This document shows, one piece after another, positions 6,858 to 11,311 of a stretch of DNA of 11,311 nt. Origin of the DNA: an uncultured Shinella sp. GTDB taxonomy: Bacteria; Pseudomonadota; Alphaproteobacteria; Rhizobiales; Rhizobiaceae. The notes under the pieces were generated by a model, which searched no databases, had not been told where the DNA came from, and was given only the letters and a program-made list of their open reading frames with translations. Location of the stretch: NCBI RefSeq assembly GCF_946479415.1, contig NZ_CAMLFY010000133.1, positions 1 through 11,311 of the forward strand, in the 5' to 3' direction. Both the position numbers and the translations under genes were made by a program. Numbering within the stretch: the stretch's first letter is position 1; every line of letters begins with the position of its first letter.

Positions 6858-7937
6858 ATGACAGTCCTTCTTCACAAGAGCCGCCTTCTTCTGGCCGATC
6901 GCCTCGCCGATGCCGGCCTCTGGCTGATGGCCGCGCTCCACGCGCTGATCGCCCTCTCCTTCCTCGTCGTGCTCGCCGGCCTCTCCCCGACGCGGGCAGA
7001 GGATCTGCCGACCTGCACCGGCAACAACCTGCTGACGAAATACGAGAAGGAGGATCCGGCCGGCTACGCCAAGCTGCGCGCCGAGGCCGACGCCACGCCG
7101 AACGGCAAGGCGATCTTCTGGAAGATCGAAAAGGAGGGCAAGTCCGCCTCCTGGCTGCTCGGCACCATGCATGTGACAGACCCGCGCGTGCTCGCCATGC
7201 CGGAGGCCGCCCGCACCGCCTATGACAAGGCCGCGACTGTCATCGTCGAATCCGACGAGATCACCGACGAGAAGAAGGCGGGGGCCGCGATGATGGCCCG
7301 GCCCGATCTCATCATGTTCACCGATGGCAAGTCGATCACCGATTTCCTTAACCCCGAGGAAAAGGAAAAGCTGGAGAAGGGCCTGAAGGGCCGCGGCCTG
7401 TCGCTTGCCGCCGTCGGCCGCATGAAGCCCTGGATGCTGATGAGCTTCGTGGCGCTGCCCGCCTGCGAAATCGCCCGCAAGACCGCCGGCGCCGCCTTCC
7501 TCGACCAGCAGCTCGCCAAGAATGCGCTCGCCGAGGGCAAGGTGCTGAAGGGCCTGGAAACGCTGATCGAGCAGATTTCCGCGCTGGATTCGCTCGCCGT
7601 CGAGCCGCAGATCAAGGGCCTCGTGCAGACCGTCGAGCTCGGCGATGGCCTGAAGGACGTCATCGAGACGATGAGCCAGCTCTACCTCTCCGGCGATACC
7701 GGCATGATCATGCCGATGATGCGCGCGGCCACCCCCGAAGGCGACGGCGCGGATGCCTATGCCGAGTTCGAACAGCGCATCATCGTCGATCGCAACCATA
7801 CGATGGCCGATCGCGCGACACCGACCCTCGATGAGGGCAATGTCTTCATGGCCGTCGGCGCACTGCATCTCGCCGGCCCGGAAGGCGTGGTCGAACTGCT
7901 GCGCAAGAAGGGCTTTACCGTTACAGCGGTCGACTAG
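6858..7937 (+). CDS. Exported TraB/GumN family protein
   Basis: A 359-residue member of the TraB/GumN family, thought to be metal-dependent hydrolases related to the Tiki proteases; no specific substrate is known for the bacterial chromosomal members. The N-terminus has a positively charged stretch and a hydrophobic segment (about 21-42) ending SPTRA-EDLP, consistent with a signal peptide or membrane anchor, so the body should be periplasmic. The two family hallmarks are visible: GTMH at 102-105 following SWLL, and GALH at 334-337 in the C-terminal GNVFMAVGALHLAGPEGVVELLRKKGF. I chose the ATG at 6858, which has GGAG seven bases upstream. The reading from 6810 adds 16 residues before the signal sequence. 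It lies 63 bases after xerC on the same strand. Its last 17 bases overlap the end of the convergent DUF2867 gene. Confidence 0.9.
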   Translation: MTVLLHKSRLLLADRLADAGLWLMAALHALIALSFLVVLAGLSPTRAEDLPTCTGNNLLTKYEKEDPAGYAKLRAEADATPNGKAIFWKIEKEGKSASWLLGTMHVTDPRVLAMPEAARTAYDKAATVIVESDEITDEKKAGAAMMARPDLIMFTDGKSITDFLNPEEKEKLEKGLKGRGLSLAAVGRMKPWMLMSFVALPACEIARKTAGAAFLDQQLAKNALAEGKVLKGLETLIEQISALDSLAVEPQIKGLVQTVELGDGLKDVIETMSQLYLSGDTGMIMPMMRAATPEGDGADAYAEFEQRIIVDRNHTMADRATPTLDEGNVFMAVGALHLAGPEGVVELLRKKGFTVTAVD

Positions 7938-8421
7938 GCCGTAGCGCCCGCCGGCCGATGCCCGACAACATGGTGCGCACGATCAGCTTGTGAAACGGCA
8001 TGACAGCGGCGAGATAGAGCCGGCCGAGCAGGTTGTTGCGGTGAACGAGCGTCATCACGCTCAAGGTCTGGCCGGAGGGCCGGTCGGCCATCACGTCGAT
8101 GACGATGCGGAAATCGAGATGCCGGTCGTCGAAACCGAGCACGACGCGCTCATCGGTCGCACTCACCACCGGAAAACCACCGATCTCCGTCTCCGAGGTC
8201 TTCACCTCCTCGGCCGCGCCCTTCAGTCCGAAGGGCGCCACGATGGCATTGCGCAGCACCATCAGCCTGCGCACCCAGCCCGGCGGATGTTCCAGCGCCA
8301 GCCGCGCCGCCTCGCGCGCCGTCAGGTGCTCGACCGGCAGGCCGAGCGTGAAACGGTCCGCCCAGTCGGCAGCGGGGAGCAACGGGTGCGGCAGGGAAAC
8401 GGGTCGCGATACCGGAGACAT
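7921..8421 (-). CDS. DUF2867 domain protein, function unknown
   Basis: A 166-residue protein that I place in the DUF2867 family from its layout: PLLPAADWADRFTL near the N-terminus, EAARLALEHPPGWVRRLMVLRNAIVAPFGL at about 37-66, GFPVVSATDERVVLGFDDRHLDFRI at 82-106, and the C-terminal NLLGRLYLAAVMPFHKLIVR at 130-149. The family is found alone or fused to NAD(P)-binding SDR-like domains; its biochemical role is unknown to me. No signal peptide is evident. The ATG at 8421 has AAAGGA seven bases upstream and is preferred over the ATG at 8445, which lacks one and adds eight residues. It lies downstream of the lpdA terminator, so it is probably transcribed separately. It runs convergently into the TraB-family gene. 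Confidence 0.85.
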   Translation of the reverse strand: MSPVSRPVSLPHPLLPAADWADRFTLGLPVEHLTAREAARLALEHPPGWVRRLMVLRNAIVAPFGLKGAAEEVKTSETEIGGFPVVSATDERVVLGFDDRHLDFRIVIDVMADRPSGQTLSVMTLVHRNNLLGRLYLAAVMPFHKLIVRTMLSGIGRRALRPSRPL

Positions 8422-8466
8422 GAAACCATCCTTTGTGACCTTCATGCTGCGCCGGTTCGCAGAACG

Positions 8467-8497
8467 AAAACAGGCGGCTGGTTGTCGCAGCCGCCTG
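8467..8497 (-). terminator. Rho-independent terminator of the lpdA unit
   Basis: CAGGCGGCTG at 8471-8480 and CAGCCGCCTG at 8488-8497 form a perfect 10-base GC-rich stem with a seven-base loop. On the minus strand the stem is followed by TTTT (8470-8467). It lies about 40 bases after the lpdA stop and before the start of the DUF2867 gene, so it very probably ends transcription of the LysE-lpdA unit. The T-run is short, as is common in GC-rich alphaproteobacteria. Confidence 0.85.
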
Positions 8498-8535
8498 AAG
8501 AATGTCCAACCGAGGCGAAACGCTTCGGTGTCCGA

Positions 8536-9942
8536 TCACATATGGATCGGCTTGAAGAAGGTCGCGAGCGCGGCTTCCTTGACGGCTTCCGACATGGTCG
8601 GATGGGCGTGGCAGGTGCGGCCGAGATCTTCCGAGGAGCCGCCGAATTCCATCAGCACGGCGGCCTCGTGGATCATCTCGCCGGCGCCGAAGCCGACGAT
8701 ATGCACGCCGAGAACGCGGTCGGTATCCTTGTCGGCAAGAACCTTCACGAAACCGTCCGTCGCCAGCATGGCGCGGGCGCGGCCATTGGCGGTAAACGGG
8801 AACTTGCCGGCCTTGTAGGCAATGCCTGCGGCCTTCAGTTCTTCCTCGGTCTTGCCGACGGAGGCGACTTCCGGCTGCGTGTAGACGACGCCGGGGATGA
8901 CGTCGTAATTCACATGGCCGGCCTGGCCGGCGAGGATTTCGGCGACGGCGACACCCTCGTCTTCCGCCTTGTGGGCGAGCATCGGGCCGCGCACGACGTC
9001 GCCGAGCGCATAGATGCCGGGGACATTGGTCTGGAAGTGCTTGTCGATCTCGACGCGGCCGCGATTGTCGAGCGCCACGCCGGCTTCCTTGAGGCCGAGG
9101 CCTTCGGTGTAGGGCTTGCGGCCGGTGGCGATCAGCACGACGTCGGCGTCGATGGTGGTGGCATCACCGCCCTTGACCGGCTCGAACGTTACCTTGGCGC
9201 CCGAACCCGCCTTTTCGACGCCCGTCACCTTGGCGCCGAGCTTGAAGTCCATGCCCTGCTTGGCCAGCATGCGCTGGAACTGCTTGGAGACGTCGCCGTC
9301 CATGCCGCCGAGAATGGTGTCGAGATATTCGACGACCGTGACCTTGGCGCCGAGGCGCGCCCAGACCGAGCCGAGCTCGAGGCCGATGACGCCGCCGCCG
9401 ACGACGACCAGATGGCCCGGCACCTTCTCAAGCGCGATGCCGCCCGTCGAGGAGACGATGACCGTCTCATCGATCTCGACCTGCACGCCCGGAATGCCGG
9501 CAACGTCGGAACCGGTGGCGATCACGATGTTCTTCGTTTCGAGGACCTGCTCTTCGCCCTTGTCATTGGTGACGGAGACCTTGCCCGCACCCAGCACCTT
9601 GCCGGTGCCCTGGATGCCGTCGATCTTGTTCTTCTTGAACAGGAAGGCGACGCCATCGACATTCGACTTCACCGTCGCATCCTTGTGCGCCATCATCTTG
9701 GCGAGGTTCAGCGTCGGCTTCACGCCCTCGATGCCGAGCGCATCCATGCCATGGGCGGCGTGGCTGTAAGTTTCCGAGGCATGCAGCAGCGCCTTGGAGG
9801 GGATGCAGCCGACATTGAGGCAGGTGCCGCCATAGGTGGTGCGCTTTTCGACCACCGCGACCTTCAGGCCGAGCTGGGCCGCCTTGATGGCGCAAACGTA
9901 GCCGCCGGGGCCGGAACCGATAACGATGAGATCATATGCCAT
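8536..9942 (-). CDS. lpdA: Dihydrolipoamide dehydrogenase (E3 of 2-oxo-acid dehydrogenase complexes)
   Basis: FAD-dependent E3 subunit that reoxidises the lipoyl groups of 2-oxoglutarate (and related) dehydrogenase complexes with NAD+, in the cytoplasm. The 468-residue length is typical. Visible are the FAD dinucleotide fold GSGPGG at 9-14, the redox-active disulfide CLNVGC (C41, C46), the NAD-binding GGGVIG at 182-187, the second FAD motif YALGDV at 311-316, and the C-terminal interface base pair H447-E452 in HPTMSE. The ATG at 9942 has AAGGA eight bases upstream. It follows the SDR gene by 23 bases and is closed by the hairpin terminator at 8467-8497. In rhizobia as I recall them, this copy belongs to the suc cluster, so E3 of 2-oxoglutarate dehydrogenase is the best guess; sucAB would lie beyond the right end. 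Confidence 0.97.
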   Translation of the reverse strand: MAYDLIVIGSGPGGYVCAIKAAQLGLKVAVVEKRTTYGGTCLNVGCIPSKALLHASETYSHAAHGMDALGIEGVKPTLNLAKMMAHKDATVKSNVDGVAFLFKKNKIDGIQGTGKVLGAGKVSVTNDKGEEQVLETKNIVIATGSDVAGIPGVQVEIDETVIVSSTGGIALEKVPGHLVVVGGGVIGLELGSVWARLGAKVTVVEYLDTILGGMDGDVSKQFQRMLAKQGMDFKLGAKVTGVEKAGSGAKVTFEPVKGGDATTIDADVVLIATGRKPYTEGLGLKEAGVALDNRGRVEIDKHFQTNVPGIYALGDVVRGPMLAHKAEDEGVAVAEILAGQAGHVNYDVIPGVVYTQPEVASVGKTEEELKAAGIAYKAGKFPFTANGRARAMLATDGFVKVLADKDTDRVLGVHIVGFGAGEMIHEAAVLMEFGGSSEDLGRTCHAHPTMSEAVKEAALATFFKPIHM

Positions 9943-9965
9943 GACAAGTCCTTCCTGCGCGGGGC

Positions 9966-10718
9966 CTAGCGGCCGCCGCTGACGTTGAGGGCGGCACCCG
10001 TCACATAGGATGCCGCATCGGAGAGAAGATAGAGAATGGATCCCGCGACCTCATCGGCCGTGCCCGGCCGCTGCATCGGGATGAGCGACGCCATGTCGCG
10101 CGCACGATCCGGCAGGCCGCCGGAGGCGTGGATGTCCGTATCGATGATGCCGGGGCGCACGAGATTGACGCGCACGCCCTCTGCCGCGACTTCGCGGGCG
10201 AGACCGACGGTGAAGCTCTCGATGGCCCCCTTGCTGGCGGCATAATCGACATATTGCCCGGCCGCACCCAATTGCGCGGCGACGGACGACAGATTGACGA
10301 TCGAACCACCCGTGCCGCCATGGCGTGTCGACATGCGGCGCACGGCCTCCTGCGCGCAGCGGATCGAGCCCATGACATTGACGGCGAACATGCGCTCCAG
10401 CCGCTCGGACGACATCTCGTCGACGCGCTGCGGCGTCGCGACGATGCCGGCATTGTTCACGAGCCCGTCGAGCCGGCCGAAGGTGCCGTCGATGGTGGAG
10501 AAGATATTGGCAAGACCGAGTTCGCTGCCGACATCGCCCTGAACCGGGATCGCCGATCCTCCCGCCGCATGGATCTCCGCCACGACAGCCTCCGCCGCTT
10601 CCAGATTGGCGACATAGTTCACCGCAACCTGCCAGCCGGCCGCACCCGCCATACGGCACACACTGGCGCCGATGCCGCGGCTACCGCCGGTGACGAGGAG
10701 AACGGGCGCTTCCTTCAT
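9966..10718 (-). CDS. Short-chain dehydrogenase/reductase (SDR) family oxidoreductase
   Basis: A 250-residue classical SDR, an NAD(P)-dependent oxidoreductase with unknown substrate. It has the cofactor motif TGGSRGIG at 10-17, NNAG at 88-91, and the catalytic set S145, Y159 and K163 (YAASK). The segment RPGIIDTDIH follows and the C-terminus ends VTGAALNVSGGR. The fold resembles FabG-like reductases, but nothing nearby suggests fatty acid synthesis. I chose the ATG at 10718: it overlaps the upstream gene's stop as ATGA and has AGAAGGG nine bases upstream. The ATG at 10727 is in frame, but AGAAGGG abuts it directly. It sits between the secreted-protein gene and lpdA in a tightly packed unit, so co-expression with lpdA is likely; a metabolic link is only inferred. 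Confidence 0.93.
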   Translation of the reverse strand: MKEAPVLLVTGGSRGIGASVCRMAGAAGWQVAVNYVANLEAAEAVVAEIHAAGGSAIPVQGDVGSELGLANIFSTIDGTFGRLDGLVNNAGIVATPQRVDEMSSERLERMFAVNVMGSIRCAQEAVRRMSTRHGGTGGSIVNLSSVAAQLGAAGQYVDYAASKGAIESFTVGLAREVAAEGVRVNLVRPGIIDTDIHASGGLPDRARDMASLIPMQRPGTADEVAGSILYLLSDAASYVTGAALNVSGGR

Positions 10719-11203
10719 GCCGTGCATCCCTTCTGGCGGAAGACATCCTCCGGCACGACCTTCGCCTTGCCCTGATCCCAGAGCGCCGAATAGCGCAGCG
10801 ATGGGCCGAAGCCCGAGAGCAGCAGGCTTTGCGCCGCCTTGGCACCTTGATCGGGCACGAGGTTGGCATCCTCAGCCACGTCGAGCGTGTAGATAACGCC
10901 TTCCCAGATGGTGCAGGCGGCGATCTCCTCGCCGGTCACGTCCCCCTCGGGGCAATTGTGCATGATCATGCCGTTCGAGCGGGCGGGATCACCGGGCATG
11001 ACGATGCCATCCAGCACCAGACCGCTTGCCAGGATCTTCAGCTTGAAATGATGGCTGGTCGCCGCCGCATCGGAACCAACCGGTTCGAAGGTCAGCTCAT
11101 AGGCCCCGTCGCGATCCGCATAGATCGCGTGGTCCTGCCGGCACTCCGCCGCTGAAGCGGCGGTCGCAATAAGCAGACCGGTAAGGACAAGGGCGGCGCG
11201 CAT
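10715..11203 (-). CDS. Secreted (periplasmic) protein of unknown function with four cysteines
   Basis: A 162-residue protein that I do not recognise. It starts with a clear signal peptide: MRAALVLTGLLIATAASA, with likely cleavage before AECRQD. The mature part is about 144 residues and contains four cysteines at 21, 84, 97 and 160, an even number that would allow two disulfides in the periplasm. It is acidic, with short beta-like stretches (AYELTFEPV, HHFKLKILASGLVLDGIVM) and no membrane helix after the signal. Its start lies three bases after the stop of the LysE-family gene. Its TGA overlaps the SDR start by four bases, so the genes are probably translated from one mRNA. I see no lipobox (the cysteine at 21 lacks the LA[G/A]C context) and no catalytic motif. 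Confidence 0.85.
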   Translation of the reverse strand: MRAALVLTGLLIATAASAAECRQDHAIYADRDGAYELTFEPVGSDAAATSHHFKLKILASGLVLDGIVMPGDPARSNGMIMHNCPEGDVTGEEIAACTIWEGVIYTLDVAEDANLVPDQGAKAAQSLLLSGFGPSLRYSALWDQGKAKVVPEDVFRQKGCTA

Positions 11204-11206
11204 GGA

Positions 11207-11267
11207 TCAGTGGGCCTTTTCCGTCGCGAGCTTGATGCCGAGCGCGATGAAGACGAGGCCGCTGGTG
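11207..11267 (-). CDS. LysE family transporter, C-terminal fragment cut by the contig end
   Basis: Only the last 19 codons and the TGA stop are present, ending TSGLVFIALGIKLATEKAH. The pattern of a final hydrophobic helix with GLVFIALGIKLA is typical of the C-terminus of LysE/RhtB amino-acid exporters, inner-membrane proteins of about 200 residues. The identification rests on this short stretch and on my memory of a LysE gene at this place in rhizobia. It is not a pseudogene as far as can be seen: the reading frame is lost because adapter sequence starts at 11268. The stop lies three bases before the next gene's ATG. Confidence 0.6.
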
Positions 11268-11311
11268 AGATCGGAAGAGCACACGTCTGAACTCCAGTCA
11301 CTTGACAGGAT
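11268..11311 (+). other. Illumina TruSeq adapter read-through (non-genomic)
   Basis: Bases 11268-11301 match the 34-base TruSeq read-1 3' adapter from memory: AGATCGGAAGAGC followed by ACACGTCTGAACTCCAGTCA and C. The remaining ten bases, TTGACAGGAT, fit an 8-base i7 index (TTGACAGG) plus AT, the first two bases of the P7 primer part that follows the index. The whole stretch is a library artefact left in the assembly at a contig end and has no biological meaning. Any reading frame that enters it, such as one giving TGVQTCALPI on the minus strand, is spurious. Confidence 0.98.

Noticed and set aside
7990..9969. 659-codon plus-strand frame opposite lpdA and the DUF2867 gene
   Set aside because: It is in codon register with both real genes, so it is an antisense shadow. 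Its sequence is rich in His, Arg and Asp without a family signature.
11092..11301. Minus-strand reading frame starting MTGVQTCALPIS
   Set aside because: Its N-terminus is encoded by the Illumina adapter and the rest is out of frame with the LysE fragment and the secreted-protein gene. It is a known type of artefact.

Overview
The window looks like chromosomal DNA of an alphaproteobacterium of the Rhizobiaceae (Rhizobium/Agrobacterium/Ensifer/Shinella group). The evidence is high GC content, an F1 ATP synthase operon that begins atpH-atpA without F0 genes, a delta subunit close to the Rhizobium one as I recall it, and the gene order lpdA ... xerC ... priA ... atpH, which I remember from rhizobial chromosomes. 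The assignment rests on memory of families and synteny, not on a search.

Layout. (1) 1-1566, minus strand: start of the F1 ATP synthase operon, atpH followed by atpA, which runs off the left edge. A leader of about 260 bases (1567-1826) carries a candidate promoter and a nested inverted repeat. (2) 1827-5736, minus strand: an AAA/RecF-type ATPase, the primosomal helicase priA and a small four-helix membrane protein, possibly co-transcribed. (3) 5859-7937, plus strand: a XerC-type tyrosine recombinase and an exported TraB/GumN-family protein, separated from the ATPase by a 122-base divergent promoter region. (4) 7921-11267, minus strand: a compact unit of a LysE-family transporter (C-terminal end only), a secreted four-cysteine protein, a short-chain dehydrogenase and dihydrolipoamide dehydrogenase (lpdA). 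It ends in a clear hairpin terminator at 8467-8497. A DUF2867-type gene follows and converges on the TraB gene with a 17-base overlap.

Functionally this is core metabolism and genome maintenance. lpdA supplies the E3 subunit for 2-oxo-acid dehydrogenases, and in rhizobia this locus normally follows sucAB. atpHA makes ATP. priA restarts replication forks. XerC resolves chromosome dimers. I found no defence island, CRISPR array, transposon, prophage, tRNA or rRNA.

The last 44 bases (11268-11311) are not genomic. They match the Illumina TruSeq read-through adapter followed by an apparent 8-base index and the first bases of the flow-cell primer. The LysE gene is therefore cut by a sequencing artefact at a contig end, not by biology. 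The most useful leads besides that are the structured atpH leader, the uncharacterised ATPase next to priA and the secreted four-cysteine protein in the lpdA unit.
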